A stretch of DNA of 64,000 nt from CAVTOO01 sp963736355 (GCA_963736355.1 CAVTOO010000002.1:62001-126000), one strand, 5' to 3'. Counted from the stretch's first letter, positions 43,847 through 53,049 are shown. Notes: generated from the sequence alone by a model not told the origin. Numbers and translations are program-made.

Positions 43847-44667
43847 ATGCCCGTTAATGACACCAAAAGCATGGACCATCTCGACGAACTCGAGGCCCAG
43901 AGCATCTTCATCTTCCGCGAGGCGTTCGCCCGGCTGAAGAAGGTCGCCCTGCTGTGGTCGCTGGGCAAGGATTCCAACGTCATGATCTGGCTGGCGCGCA
44001 AGGCGTTCTTCGGCCGCGTGCCGTTTCCGGTCATGCATGTCGATACCGGCAAGAAATTCCCCGAGATGTATGCGTTCCGCGACCGCTACGTCGAAGGAAT
44101 GGGGCCTCGACCTGATCGTCGAGATTGCCCGCCGATCGAGACGATCGACCCGACGCTGCCGCCGGCTGCGCGTTCCGCCGCGCGCAAGACCGAAGGCCTG
44201 AAGGCCGCGCTTGCCAAGCACGGCTTCGACGGCGTCGTCGCCGGCATCCGCCGCGACGAGGAAGCGACCCGCGCCAAGGAGCGCGTGTTCTCGCCGCGTG
44301 GCGCCGAAGGCCAATGGGACGTGCGCGACGCAGCCGCCGGAATTCTGGGACCATTTCAACGCATCGGTGCCGCAGGGCGCGCATCTGCGTATCCACCCGC
44401 ATCCTGCAATGGACCGAGGTCGATATCTGGGCCTACACGCAGCGCGAGAACATTCCCATCATCCCGCTCTATCTTGCGAAGGACGGCAAGCGCTACCGAT
44501 CGCTCGGCGATCAGGACATCACCTCGCCGGTCGCCTCGAACGCCTCCACCATTGCCGAGATCCTGGTCGAACTCGACGGCACCAAGGTGCCCGAGCGCGC
44601 CGGCCGCGCGATGGACCATGAATCCGAAGACGCCTTCGAACGCCTGCGCACCGCAGGCTACCTGTGA
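43847..44667 (+). pseudogene. cysD: Sulfate adenylyltransferase subunit 2, four indels
   Basis: CysD is the ATP sulfurylase subunit that forms APS from sulfate and ATP, driven by GTP hydrolysis in CysN. Family segments are all present: ALLWSLGKDSNVMIWLARKAF with the PP-loop, PVMHVDTGKKFPEMYAFRD, GIRRDEEATRAKERVFSPRG, LQWTEVDIWAYTQRENIPI and the C-terminal ERLRTAGYL. The frame needs four fixes: extra A at 44098, missing G at about 44122, extra G at 44330, extra C at 44400. The corrected length, about 272 aa, fits a slightly short CysD. Its stop overlaps the cysNC GTG start. Confidence 0.9.
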
Positions 44668-46598
44668 ACAACATGCGCAACGAAACCTCTTCAAGCATCG
44701 TCGCCGCCACCGTTCCCGGCAAACCTGTGATGCACAACGCGCAGCTGCGCATCGTCATCGTCGGCCATGTCGATCACGGCAAATCGACGCTGATCGGCCG
44801 CCTGCTGCACGAAACCGGCAGCCTGCCCGACGGCAAGCTCGAACTGCTGAAAGCCGTCAGCGCGCGGCGCGGCATGCCGTTCGAATGGTCGTTCCTGCTC
44901 GACGCGCTCCAGACCGAGCGCGATCAGGGCATCACCATCGACACCACCCAGATTCGCTTCCGCACCGCGACGCGCGAGATCGTGCTGATCGACGCACCGG
45001 GGCACGCTGAATTCCTGCGCAACATGATCACCGGCGCATCGCAGGCCGATGCCGCGCTGCTCATCATCGACGCCGCCGAAGGCGTGCGTGATCAGACCCG
45101 CCGCCACGGCTATCTGCTGCATTTGCTCGGCGTCCGTCAGGTCGTGGTCGTCATCAACAAAATGGACCGCGTCGATTTCAGCCAGGAGCGCTACGACGCG
45201 ATCCGCGCCGAAATCACCGATCATCTGACCGGCGTCGGCGTCACGCCGATCGCTGTCATTCCGATTTCCGCCCGCAACGGCGACGGCGTCACCGAAGTGA
45301 CACCGGCGATTGGCTGGTACAACGGCTATACCGTCGTCGAGTCGCTCGATCATCTCGTTCCTGCCCGCGCGCGCGACGAGATCGAGCTGCGGTTGCCGGT
45401 GCAGGCCATCTACAAATTCGACGACCGCCGCATTCTGGCCGGCCGCATCGAATCCGGCCGCGTCAAGGCCGGCGACGACGTCGTCGTCATGCCGTCCGGC
45501 AAGATCGCGAAAATCAAATCGGTCGAAGGCTGGCCGGGCACGCCCGATCCGTCGCGGCTCGTCGCAGGCTATTCGGTCGGCATTACGCTTGACCGCGAAT
45601 TGTTCATTCAGCGCGGCGATATCATCGCCCATGCCGGATCGGCGCCGTCGGATGCGCGCCGGTTACGCGCGCGCGTGTTCTGGCTGCACGAACAGCCGCT
45701 GATAACAGGCGCGACCCTGACTGTGCGGCTCGGCACCGCCGAATCCCGCGCGACCGTCACCGCCATCGACAAGGCCATCGATCCCGGCGCGCTGAGCAGC
45801 GTCGGCACGACGTCGGTTGCACAGAATCATGTCGGCGAAATCGAACTGACGCTGGCGCACCCGGTTGCCGCCGATGTGCATGTCGACAATCCGCGCACCG
45901 GTCGCCTCGTGCTCGAAGTCGGCGGACGCATCGCCGGCGGTGGACTTGTGCTGCAGATCGAAAGCGGCAAGCGCGGCCAGGTCGATATCGTCCCGGTGGA
46001 TTCGGCGCTGAGCTCGACCGAGCGCGCCTCACGCTTCCGGCATGCCGGCGCTCTGCTCTGGTTCACCGGTCTGCCCGGCTCCGGCAAATCGACATTGGCG
46101 ATCGCGCTGGAGCGCTCGCTGTTCGCACGTGGCGGCTCGCCCATCCTGCTCGATGGCGACACCTTGCGCGCCGGCCTCAATGGCGATCTCGGCTTCACAG
46201 CCGAAGATCGCAGCGAGAATATCCGCCGCCTCGCCGAATTGGGCGCACATCTGGCGCGCGCCGGCCACATCGCCATCGTCGCCGCCGTGTCGCCCTCCGC
46301 CGACGACCGCGCGCAGGCGCGCCGCATCGCCGGCGATCTTTTCCGCGAAATTCACGTCTCGACACCGGCCGAAGTCTGCGAAAGCCGGGATCCCAAGGGT
46401 CACTATCGCAAGGCCCGCGCCGGACAGCTGCCGGGGTTCACCGGCACGGCCGGCGACTACGAGGCTCCGCAACGTCCGGAACTCGCCATCAATACAACCC
46501 AACGCCCGGTGCGCGACTCGGTCGTCGATCTCGAGCGCATGCTGGTCTCAAGCGGCGTGCTGTTCGAAGACCTTGCCGACGCCGCCGCCAACATCTGA
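44664..46598 (+). CDS. cysNC: Bifunctional sulfate adenylyltransferase subunit 1 / adenylylsulfate kinase
   Basis: A 644-aa fusion. The N-terminal CysN GTPase has G1 GHVDHGKST, G3 DAPGH and G4 NKMD, with translation-factor-like barrels after it. The C-terminal APS kinase starts around residue 460 with P-loop FTGLPGSGKST, then LLDGDTLRAGLNGDLGF, RSENIRRLAELG and ESRDPKGHYRKAR. It makes APS and then PAPS. Since CysH here is an APS-type reductase, the PAPS output is probably for sulfation reactions (inference). The start is GTG 44664, overlapping the cysD TGA. Confidence 0.94.
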   Translation: MNNMRNETSSSIVAATVPGKPVMHNAQLRIVIVGHVDHGKSTLIGRLLHETGSLPDGKLELLKAVSARRGMPFEWSFLLDALQTERDQGITIDTTQIRFRTATREIVLIDAPGHAEFLRNMITGASQADAALLIIDAAEGVRDQTRRHGYLLHLLGVRQVVVVINKMDRVDFSQERYDAIRAEITDHLTGVGVTPIAVIPISARNGDGVTEVTPAIGWYNGYTVVESLDHLVPARARDEIELRLPVQAIYKFDDRRILAGRIESGRVKAGDDVVVMPSGKIAKIKSVEGWPGTPDPSRLVAGYSVGITLDRELFIQRGDIIAHAGSAPSDARRLRARVFWLHEQPLITGATLTVRLGTAESRATVTAIDKAIDPGALSSVGTTSVAQNHVGEIELTLAHPVAADVHVDNPRTGRLVLEVGGRIAGGGLVLQIESGKRGQVDIVPVDSALSSTERASRFRHAGALLWFTGLPGSGKSTLAIALERSLFARGGSPILLDGDTLRAGLNGDLGFTAEDRSENIRRLAELGAHLARAGHIAIVAAVSPSADDRAQARRIAGDLFREIHVSTPAEVCESRDPKGHYRKARAGQLPGFTGTAGDYEAPQRPELAINTTQRPVRDSVVDLERMLVSSGVLFEDLADAAANI

Positions 46599-46626
46599 TT
46601 TCACGATCAACAAACAGGAGAAGCCC

Positions 46627-47634
46627 GTGAAGCGTTTTCTCATCTCCGCCTTCGCCAGCCTTATCGTTGCCGCCACCCCGGCCGCGGCACAGGCTCCCGC
46701 GCCGGCCACGCTGCTCAATGTGTCCTATGACATTGCGCGCGAACTCTACGTCGATATCAACGCGGCCTTCATCAAGAACTGGAAGGCCAAGACCGGCCAG
46801 GATCTGAAGATCAACCAGTCGCACGCAGGTTCCTCGGCGCAGGCGCGCTCGATTCTCGAAGGTCTCGAAGCCGACGTCGTGACATTCAACCAGGTCACCG
46901 ACGTGCAGATTCTCGCCGACCGCGGCAAGCTGATCCCCGCCGACTGGCAGAAGCGCCTGCCGAATGCGTCATCGCCCTATTATTCGATGCCCGCCTTCCT
47001 GGTGCGCGCCGGCAACCCGAAGAACGTCAAGGACTGGGACGATCTCGCACGCCCCGACGTGAAAAGTGTTTTCCCGAACCCGAAGACGTCGGGCAATGCC
47101 CGCTACACCTATCTCGCCGCCTATGCCTACGCGAAGAACAAGTTCGGATCGGTTGAGAAGGCCGACGACTACATCAAGAAGATGTTCGCAAACGTCCCGG
47201 TGTTCGACACCGGCGGCCGCGCAGCGACCACCACATTCGTCGAGCGCCAGACCGGCGACGTGCTCATCACCTTCGAGGCGGAGGTCAACGCCATCCGCAA
47301 CCAGTACGGCGCGGACAAGTATGAGATCGTCGTACCGTCGTCGAGCCTGCTTGCGGAATTTCCGGTGACCGTGGTCGACAAGTACGCCACCAAGCACAAC
47401 ACGCAGGATCTCTCGAAGGCCTATCTCGACTTCCTCTACTCGGAGGAAGGTCAGACGATCCTGGCGAAATTCAACAACCGGATTCATCACCCGGCGGTGC
47501 TGGCCAAGACCAAGGGCCAGTTCCCCGAGTTGAAGCTCTATACTGTCGAAGAAGAGTTCGGCGGCTGGGAGAAGGTCACCAAGGAGCATCTGGCGTCCGG
47601 CGCCAAGCTCGATCAGCTTTTCACCGCGCGCTGA
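46627..47634 (+). CDS. Sulfate-binding periplasmic protein, copy 2
   Basis: The 335-aa protein has a signal peptide (VKRFLISAFASLIVAATPAAAQA; the initiator is GTG) and the same family landmarks as copy 1: LLNVSYDIARELYVDINAAF, NQSHAGSSAQARSILEGLEAD, NPKTSGNARYTYLAAYAYA and EEFGGWEKVTKEHL. AGGAG lies 7 nt before the GTG. It stands between cysNC and cysT and is followed by a strong hairpin that may keep its expression above that of the permeases. Confidence 0.92.
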   Translation: MKRFLISAFASLIVAATPAAAQAPAPATLLNVSYDIARELYVDINAAFIKNWKAKTGQDLKINQSHAGSSAQARSILEGLEADVVTFNQVTDVQILADRGKLIPADWQKRLPNASSPYYSMPAFLVRAGNPKNVKDWDDLARPDVKSVFPNPKTSGNARYTYLAAYAYAKNKFGSVEKADDYIKKMFANVPVFDTGGRAATTTFVERQTGDVLITFEAEVNAIRNQYGADKYEIVVPSSSLLAEFPVTVVDKYATKHNTQDLSKAYLDFLYSEEGQTILAKFNNRIHHPAVLAKTKGQFPELKLYTVEEEFGGWEKVTKEHLASGAKLDQLFTAR

Positions 47635-47660
47635 AAACCGCATTCCAACGTCGACTCCGT

Positions 47661-47689
47661 CATGGCCGGGGTTTCCCCGGCCATGATTT
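47661..47689 (+). terminator. Hairpin with T-run between sbp2 and cysT
   Basis: CATGGCCGGGG (47661-47671), loop TTT, CCCCGGCCATG (47675-47685), then ATTTT. It is a textbook rho-independent terminator 27 bp after the sbp2 stop, but cysT and cysW follow on the same strand 112 bp later. It may act as a partial terminator. Confidence 0.8.
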
Positions 47690-47796
47690 TGTCGGGAGCC
47701 TGTTGTCAGGCCGCATTCCATTCGGCCTGCGCGATCACGACGCCACTTCCGGAAGTACCCCTTGTCTTCCCACGCTGCTGCCGATAACCAACACCC

Positions 47797-48630
47797 ATGT
47801 CCCTGCGCCGTCGCGTCATTCCCGGCTTTGGCCTCGCACTTGGCACGACCGTCCTCTATCTGGGGGCTATCGTGCTGCTGCCGCTTTGCGCGCTGATTTT
47901 CAAGGCGTCCGGACTCGGCTTTGACGGATTCTGGAACATCCTGACGTCGCCGCGAACGCTTGCGGCGTTGAAAGTCACGATCTCCATGGCTGCGCTGGCG
48001 ACGCTGTTCAATGCCGTCTACGGCCTGATGCTGGCGTGGGTTCTGGCGCGCTACAAGTTTCCCGGCAAGCGACTGCTCGATGCGCTGGTCGACGTACCCT
48101 TCGCCTTGCCGACAGCCGTCGCCGGTATCGCGCTGACGGCACTCCTCGCCAAGAACGGCTGGTTCGGCGCGCCGCTCGACAAACTCGGCATCGCGGTCGC
48201 CTATACGCCGCTCGGCATCGCCATTGCGATGGCGTTCACGAGCCTTCCTTTCGTCGTCCGCACCGTGCAGCCGGTGATCGAGGATCTCGGCTCCGATGTC
48301 GAGGAAGCCAGCCGTTCGCTCGGCGCCAGCGACTGGCAGATCCTGCGCAAGGTGATCTTCCCGGCGATCTTTCCGGCTTTTCTTGCGGGCTGCTCACTGG
48401 CTTTCGCACGCTCGCTCGGCGAATTCGGCGCGGTCATTTTCATTGCCGGCAATCAGCCGATGCGCACGGAAATCGTCGCGCTGCTGACCTTCATCCGCCT
48501 GTCCGAATTCGACTATGAGGCCGCAGCCACCATCGCCACCATCATGCTGATCATGGCCTTCGTCATGCTCATCGTCACCAATTCCATCCAGGCATGGCAT
48601 CTGCGCTATGTCGGACGAGGCGACCAATGA
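47797..48630 (+). CDS. cysT: Sulfate ABC transporter permease CysT (CysU)
   Basis: This 277-aa inner-membrane permease has about six helices and the EAA loop EEASRSLGASDWQILRKVIFPAI that docks on the ATPase. VPFALPTAVAGIALTALL and GEFGAVIFIAGNQPMRTEI are CysT-specific landmarks. It forms the channel with CysW and is powered by CysA, which is encoded on the other side of the island. It overlaps cysW by 4 bp. Confidence 0.94.
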   Translation: MSLRRRVIPGFGLALGTTVLYLGAIVLLPLCALIFKASGLGFDGFWNILTSPRTLAALKVTISMAALATLFNAVYGLMLAWVLARYKFPGKRLLDALVDVPFALPTAVAGIALTALLAKNGWFGAPLDKLGIAVAYTPLGIAIAMAFTSLPFVVRTVQPVIEDLGSDVEEASRSLGASDWQILRKVIFPAIFPAFLAGCSLAFARSLGEFGAVIFIAGNQPMRTEIVALLTFIRLSEFDYEAAATIATIMLIMAFVMLIVTNSIQAWHLRYVGRGDQ

Positions 48631-49496
48631 GCGTGGCGGCACCTGAAAAAAAACGCTGGATGGTCGCCCCTGTCGGCGCCGGCCCGGTGACGCGCGGCAT
48701 CCTGCTCACACTTGTGGCGATCATCACGCTTTTGTTTCTCGTCGCTCCGGTCGTGCTGATTTTCGCCTCGGCGCTGGAGCTGGGCGTCGGAAAGTTTTTC
48801 CAGAACCTCGGCGACGGCGCCACCCAGCACGCCATCTGGCTGACGGTGCTGACCTCGCTCGTCGTGGTGCCGATCAACATCCTGTTCGGTCTCGCCGCGG
48901 CATGGACCGTGACGAAATTCGAATTTCGCGGCCGCACGCTTCTCATCGCCCTGATCGAACTGCCCTATTCCGTCTCGCCCATCGTCGCGGGCGTGGCCTA
49001 TCTTTTCGTCTATGGCACACAGGGCCTGTTCGGGCCGCTGCTGGACTGGCTCGACCTGCGGATCATGTTCGCTCTGCCCGGCATTTTCCTGGCGAGCATG
49101 TTCGTGACCGCGCCGTTCGTGGCCCGCGAACTCATCCCCCTGATGCAGGTCCAGGGCACCGACGAGGAAGAGGCCTCCGTGACCCTCGGTGCGTCCGGGT
49201 TTGCGACCTTCATGCGCGTGACCCTGCCGAATATCCGCTGGGCCGTGATCTATGGCGCAATCCTGTGCAACGCGCGCGTGATGGGCGAATTCGGCGCCGT
49301 CTCGGTCGTTTCCGGCAATATTCGCGGGCAAACCACGACCCTGCCGCTTCAGATCGAACTGCTCTATCAGGACTACAATACGGCCGGCGCCTTCGCCGCG
49401 GCCACCGTGCTGACAATGGTCGCGGTCCTGACGGTGATCATCAAGATGGTTGTCGAGCGCTTCGATACCGAGAAAATCCGGCGCCAGCCCGCCTGA
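48627..49496 (+). CDS. cysW: Sulfate ABC transporter permease CysW
   Basis: The 289-aa permease has about six helices. The EAA loop is EEEASVTLGASGFATFMRVTLPNI, and IELPYSVSPIVAGVAYLF and NARVMGEFGAVSVVSGNIRGQT match CysW. Its ATG overlaps the cysT stop (ATGA). The usual next gene, cysA, is absent here and found at 36399-37448 on the opposite strand. Confidence 0.94.
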   Translation: MSVAAPEKKRWMVAPVGAGPVTRGILLTLVAIITLLFLVAPVVLIFASALELGVGKFFQNLGDGATQHAIWLTVLTSLVVVPINILFGLAAAWTVTKFEFRGRTLLIALIELPYSVSPIVAGVAYLFVYGTQGLFGPLLDWLDLRIMFALPGIFLASMFVTAPFVARELIPLMQVQGTDEEEASVTLGASGFATFMRVTLPNIRWAVIYGAILCNARVMGEFGAVSVVSGNIRGQTTTLPLQIELLYQDYNTAGAFAAATVLTMVAVLTVIIKMVVERFDTEKIRRQPA

Positions 49497-49609
49497 TCAT
49501 CAGCCGCTGCCTCTTCTAAGAGCATCACTTTAGGCGGACGGATAATCGACATTTGGCGGTCGCCGTGGCATGTCGGTTCCATCTGCATCTTTTGATCACG
49601 GGACACTGC

Positions 49610-51775
49610 ATGAGCCGGACCGAAACAAGCGGGCTGAAGATCGCTTCCGTTTTGCATGATTTCGTCGCGCGGGAAGCCGCGCCCGACAGCGGCATATCGC
49701 CTGACAAATTCTGGGCCGGACTCGCGGCCATCATTGCCGACGTCACGCCGCGCATTCGCGACGCACTGCGTATCCGCGACGAGATGCAGACCAAGATCGA
49801 CGCATGGCACACAGCGCACAAGGGCAAGGCTTTTGACGCGGTCGCTTACGAGGCGATGCTGCGCGAGATCGGCTATCTGTTGCCCGAGCCGAAGGCGACC
49901 GCGATAGCGACCCGAAATGTCGATGCGGAAATCGCCTTGCTGGCTGGACCGCAACTTGTCGTTCCGCTGTCGAATGCGCGCTATGCGCTCAATGCCGCCA
50001 ATGCGCGGTGGGGCAGCCTCTATGACGCGCTCTACGGCACCGATGCGATTGCCGACGACGGCGAGCTGAAGCGCAGCGGCGGCTTCAACAAGGCGCGCGG
50101 CGCCAAGGTGATCGAAACCGCAAAGGCGTTTCTCGATCAGGCCGCACCCCTGGCGCTCGGCAGCCATGCCGATATCACAGCCTACACCGTCGCAGGCGGG
50201 GCCTTGCTGGCGCGTCGGCACGACGGATCGGTGACAGGCCTGCAGGACCCCACGCGCTTTGCCGGATATCGCGGCGCACCCGAGACGCCGGACGCCGTGC
50301 TGCTCGTCAACAATGGCCTTCATGCTGAAATCGTCATCGACCGCAAGCATGCCATTGGTGCGACCGATCCGGCCGGCGTCGCCGATATCGTTCTGGAATC
50401 CGCGGTCTCCACCATTCTCGATATGGAAGACAGCGTCGCCGCCGTCGATGCCGACGACAAGGTCGACGTCTATCGCAATGTGCTCGGGCTGATGAAGGGC
50501 GACCTCGCTGCGAGCTTCGACAAGGGTGGCCACAGCGTCGCGCGCACGCTCAACCCCGACCGCGTCTACACGTTGCCGCAAGGCGGCGAATTGACATTGC
50601 ACGGGCGCAGCCTGCTTCTGATGCGCAATGTCGGGCACCATATGTGGACCGACGCCGTGCTCGATGCCGAAGGCAAGGAGATTCCGGAGGGTGTGCTGGA
50701 CGCGGCCATCAGCGGATTGATCGCTCTGCACGACCTGAAGAAAGCCTCCGGCATTCGCAACAGCCGCACGGGCTCGGTCTATATCGTCAAGCCGAAGATG
50801 CATGGCCCGGACGAGGTGAAGCTCACCGCGGATCTGTTCGGGCGCGTCGAAGCGATGCTGGGCTTGCCGGCCAACACGATGAAGATCGGCATCATGGACG
50901 AGGAGCGCCGCACCACGGTGAATTTGCGTGCGGCGATTTTGGCCGCATCCGAACGCATCGTCTTCATCAATACCGGGTTCCTCGACCGCACCGGCGACGA
51001 GATTCATACATCGATGGAAGCGGGGCCCGTGGTGCGCAAAAACGACATGCGCGCGACGGCCTGGATCAAGGCTTACGAAGACTGGAACGTCGATCAGGGG
51101 CTGGCTTGCGGCCTGCCCGGCCACGCCCAGATCGGCAAGGGCATGTGGGCGGCGCCCGATCGCATGGCCGATATGATGGCCCAGAAGATCGGCCATCCGC
51201 AATCCGGGGCGACGACCGCGTGGGTCCCCTCACCCACGGCGGCGACGCTGCACGCGCTGCACTATCACAAGGTCGACGTCAGCGCCCGCCAGCGCGAATT
51301 GACCGGCAAGCCGCGGGCGAAGCTCGGCGACATTCTGACCCTGCCGCTGGCGCAATCGAATTTCGCGCCCGACGCCGTGCAGCAGGAACTCGACAATAAC
51401 TGCCAGGGCATTCTCGGCTATGTCGTGCGCTGGATCGATCAGGGCGTCGGTTGCTCGAAGGTTCCTGATATTCACGACATCGGGTTGATGGAAGACCGCG
51501 CGACGCTGCGCATCTCGAGCCAGCACATCGCCAACTGGATGCACCACGGAATTATTACGCGTGATCAGGTGATGGGCGCGCTGAAGCGCATGGCGGTGGT
51601 GGTGGACCGGCAAAATGCCGGCGATCCGCTGTACCGCCCGATGGCGCCGGCGTTCGACGGTGTGGCATTCGAAGCGGCCTGCGACCTGGTGTTCAAGGGC
51701 CGCGCGCAGGCCAATGGCTACACCGAATGGATTCTTCATGCCCGCCGCCGCGAGGCCAAGGCAAAAGCGGTCTGA
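49610..51775 (+). CDS. glcB: Malate synthase G
   Basis: This 721-aa enzyme condenses glyoxylate and acetyl-CoA to malate, the second glyoxylate-cycle step and the entry point for glycolate-derived glyoxylate. Landmarks of the G isoform are YALNAANARWGSLYDALYGT, LLVNNGLHAEIVIDR, ILDMEDSVAAVDADDKV, LMRNVGHHMWTDAV, KIGIMDEERRTTVNL and EDWNVDQGLACGLPGHAQIGKGMWA. Length (about 720) separates it from malate synthase A. The start is the ATG at 49610; the frame is open further upstream but without coding character. Confidence 0.95.
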   Translation: MSRTETSGLKIASVLHDFVAREAAPDSGISPDKFWAGLAAIIADVTPRIRDALRIRDEMQTKIDAWHTAHKGKAFDAVAYEAMLREIGYLLPEPKATAIATRNVDAEIALLAGPQLVVPLSNARYALNAANARWGSLYDALYGTDAIADDGELKRSGGFNKARGAKVIETAKAFLDQAAPLALGSHADITAYTVAGGALLARRHDGSVTGLQDPTRFAGYRGAPETPDAVLLVNNGLHAEIVIDRKHAIGATDPAGVADIVLESAVSTILDMEDSVAAVDADDKVDVYRNVLGLMKGDLAASFDKGGHSVARTLNPDRVYTLPQGGELTLHGRSLLLMRNVGHHMWTDAVLDAEGKEIPEGVLDAAISGLIALHDLKKASGIRNSRTGSVYIVKPKMHGPDEVKLTADLFGRVEAMLGLPANTMKIGIMDEERRTTVNLRAAILAASERIVFINTGFLDRTGDEIHTSMEAGPVVRKNDMRATAWIKAYEDWNVDQGLACGLPGHAQIGKGMWAAPDRMADMMAQKIGHPQSGATTAWVPSPTAATLHALHYHKVDVSARQRELTGKPRAKLGDILTLPLAQSNFAPDAVQQELDNNCQGILGYVVRWIDQGVGCSKVPDIHDIGLMEDRATLRISSQHIANWMHHGIITRDQVMGALKRMAVVVDRQNAGDPLYRPMAPAFDGVAFEAACDLVFKGRAQANGYTEWILHARRREAKAKAV

Positions 51776-51781
51776 CGGCCG

Positions 51782-51806
51782 GGAACCTCCCGCCATCCGA
51801 CGCGTT
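51782..51806 (+). promoter_or_regulatory. Sigma-EcfG-type promoter of csbD
   Basis: GGAAC (51782-51786), 16-bp spacer, CGTT (51803-51806): an exact match to the alphaproteobacterial general-stress consensus GGAAC-N16/17-CGTT. The predicted 5' leader before the csbD ATG is about 28 nt. Confidence 0.85.
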
Positions 51807-51841
51807 CTCTCCGTATCCCAATACGCAGAGGAGAACACGTC

Positions 51842-52042
51842 ATGGATTGGAACCGGGTCGAAGGTAACTGGAAGGAAGTCAAGGGCAAGGCCAAGGAGCA
51901 GTGGGGCAAGCTCACCGATGACGATCTGACGACCATCGAAGGTCGCCGCGATCAGCTCGAGGGCAAGATCCAGCAGCGCTATGGCTATGCCAAGGATCAG
52001 GTCCGCAAGGACGTCGACAGCTGGTTCGACAGCCTCAAGTAA
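51842..52042 (+). CDS. CsbD family general stress protein
   Basis: A 66-aa hydrophilic helical protein reading MDWNRVEGNWKEVKGKAKEQWG, with a second GKIQQRYGYAKDQV unit; this is the CsbD pattern. CsbD proteins accumulate in stress and stationary phase, with no known biochemical activity. The exact EcfG-type promoter upstream and the strong terminator downstream make it a single-gene stress transcript. Confidence 0.94.
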   Translation: MDWNRVEGNWKEVKGKAKEQWGKLTDDDLTTIEGRRDQLEGKIQQRYGYAKDQVRKDVDSWFDSLK

Positions 52043-52064
52043 ATCTTGAAGCCAAGACCAAATG

Positions 52065-52095
52065 AAAACCCCGGCCTTGCGGCCGGGGTTTTTTG
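52065..52095 (+). terminator. Rho-independent terminator of csbD
   Basis: AAAACCCCGGCC (52065-52076), loop TTGC, GGCCGGGGTTTT (52081-52092) continuing into a T-run. It begins 22 bp after the csbD stop. The A/T symmetry lets it also end the convergent 53-aa gene at 52117. Confidence 0.92.
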
Positions 52096-52116
52096 TTGGC
52101 TCCGTCGTCAGTGCGT

Positions 52117-52278
52117 TTAGAAGACAGCGAGATAGCGTAGCAACGACAACACGCCGATGATGATGACGATGATGCGCACGATCTGCTTGGCGCGACCGTC
52201 GATCGGCAACATGTTGACGAGATAAAGAACAAGGATCACCACCAGGAAGGTGATGAGGGCGCTAATCAGCAAGGACAT
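52117..52278 (-). CDS. Small membrane protein, Thivi_2564-like, 53 aa
   Basis: Minus-strand ATG at 52278, TAA at 52119-52117. The product opens MSLLISALITFLVVILVLYLV, then a short polar linker NMLPIDGRAKQIVR, then a second helix IIVIIIGVLSLLRYLAVF. The two-helix layout with the PIDGRAKQI linker resembles the Thivi_2564 family of tiny membrane proteins. Function is unknown. An exact EcfG-type promoter lies 29-53 bp upstream, which supports a real, stress-induced gene. Confidence 0.82.
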   Translation of the reverse strand: MSLLISALITFLVVILVLYLVNMLPIDGRAKQIVRIIVIIIGVLSLLRYLAVF

Positions 52279-52306
52279 TCAGGCTCTCCGCGTTTGATAT
52301 TGAGGT

Positions 52307-52331
52307 AACGCGACGGAACCCGGAGAGTTCC
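52307..52331 (-). promoter_or_regulatory. Sigma-EcfG-type promoter of the 53-aa membrane protein gene
   Basis: On the minus strand GGAAC (52331-52327), 16-bp spacer, CGTT (52310-52307), giving a leader of about 20 nt to the ATG at 52278. Exact consensus match. Confidence 0.85.
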
Positions 52332-52358
52332 ATTCAAGGGAACTCTTTTTGGAACGTT

Positions 52359-53018
52359 TTACCGAGCGTCGCCGGCACTGGAGCGGGCAAAGCTGTTGCG
52401 GACTGATGCCGGCACATTGGTCGATGAAAGCCCGCCGCTCTTCGCCGGCCGGCCGGTGGCGACCAACGGGCCATTCTGACCGACGACGATATCGCCCTGG
52501 CGCAGCGTGCGATCCTTGTTGATGTCGACGCGCGCCAGGCCCAGCCCGTCAGTGCCGTTGCAGGTACATCCCGCCACCATTTCGGTACGGAAACGAAAGG
52601 CATTCGGCAGGGCGGAGTATGTGCGCCCCTCGGTGGTGCGCGCATTGTCGATATTGCTGCCGTAAACGACAGCCGTGGGGCTCGCGGGGCAGAACTGGTT
52701 GCACAATTCGGCGCGACTGACACCCGCGCTGGCCGGCACCGGAAAATAGCGGCCGTCGCAACTGCGAACGCAGAAAGCCCCGCCCGTTCCGCCGGACGTC
52801 ATGGACGAACCGGTTCCGGGGCGGCTGTCGGGGGTCTCGTCGCCATAAATCAGGGGTTCTTGTGCGACCGGCCGCTGCGCCGGGCGCGTGAACGCCCCGA
52901 ACAGGCTCTGGAAGAAGCCTTGTGCATCGGCGGGAACCGGGGCTGCCACCAGCATCATTGCGGTCGCCACGCCCAGAAGCGCGATACGTGCGGACTTTTG
53001 TGAGAAGAGAGCCATCAT
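52359..53018 (-). CDS. DUF2865 secreted cysteine-containing protein
   Basis: The 219-aa protein has a signal peptide (MMALFSQKSARIALLG to PVPADAQ). A DUF2865-type domain follows with FCVRSCDGRYFPVPAS, AELCNQFCPASPTAVVYG and AGCTCNGTDGLGLARVDINKD. Six cysteines in CxxxC, CxxxC and CxC spacings suggest disulfides in the periplasm. The family is widespread in Hyphomicrobiales and uncharacterised. It lies between two EcfG-controlled genes but has no such promoter of its own; it may be read through from the upstream gene, 31 bp away. Confidence 0.85.
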   Translation of the reverse strand: MMALFSQKSARIALLGVATAMMLVAAPVPADAQGFFQSLFGAFTRPAQRPVAQEPLIYGDETPDSRPGTGSSMTSGGTGGAFCVRSCDGRYFPVPASAGVSRAELCNQFCPASPTAVVYGSNIDNARTTEGRTYSALPNAFRFRTEMVAGCTCNGTDGLGLARVDINKDRTLRQGDIVVGQNGPLVATGRPAKSGGLSSTNVPASVRNSFARSSAGDAR

Positions 53019-53049
53019 CACCCTTTGTCTAACCCTGATCCAATCAGGT

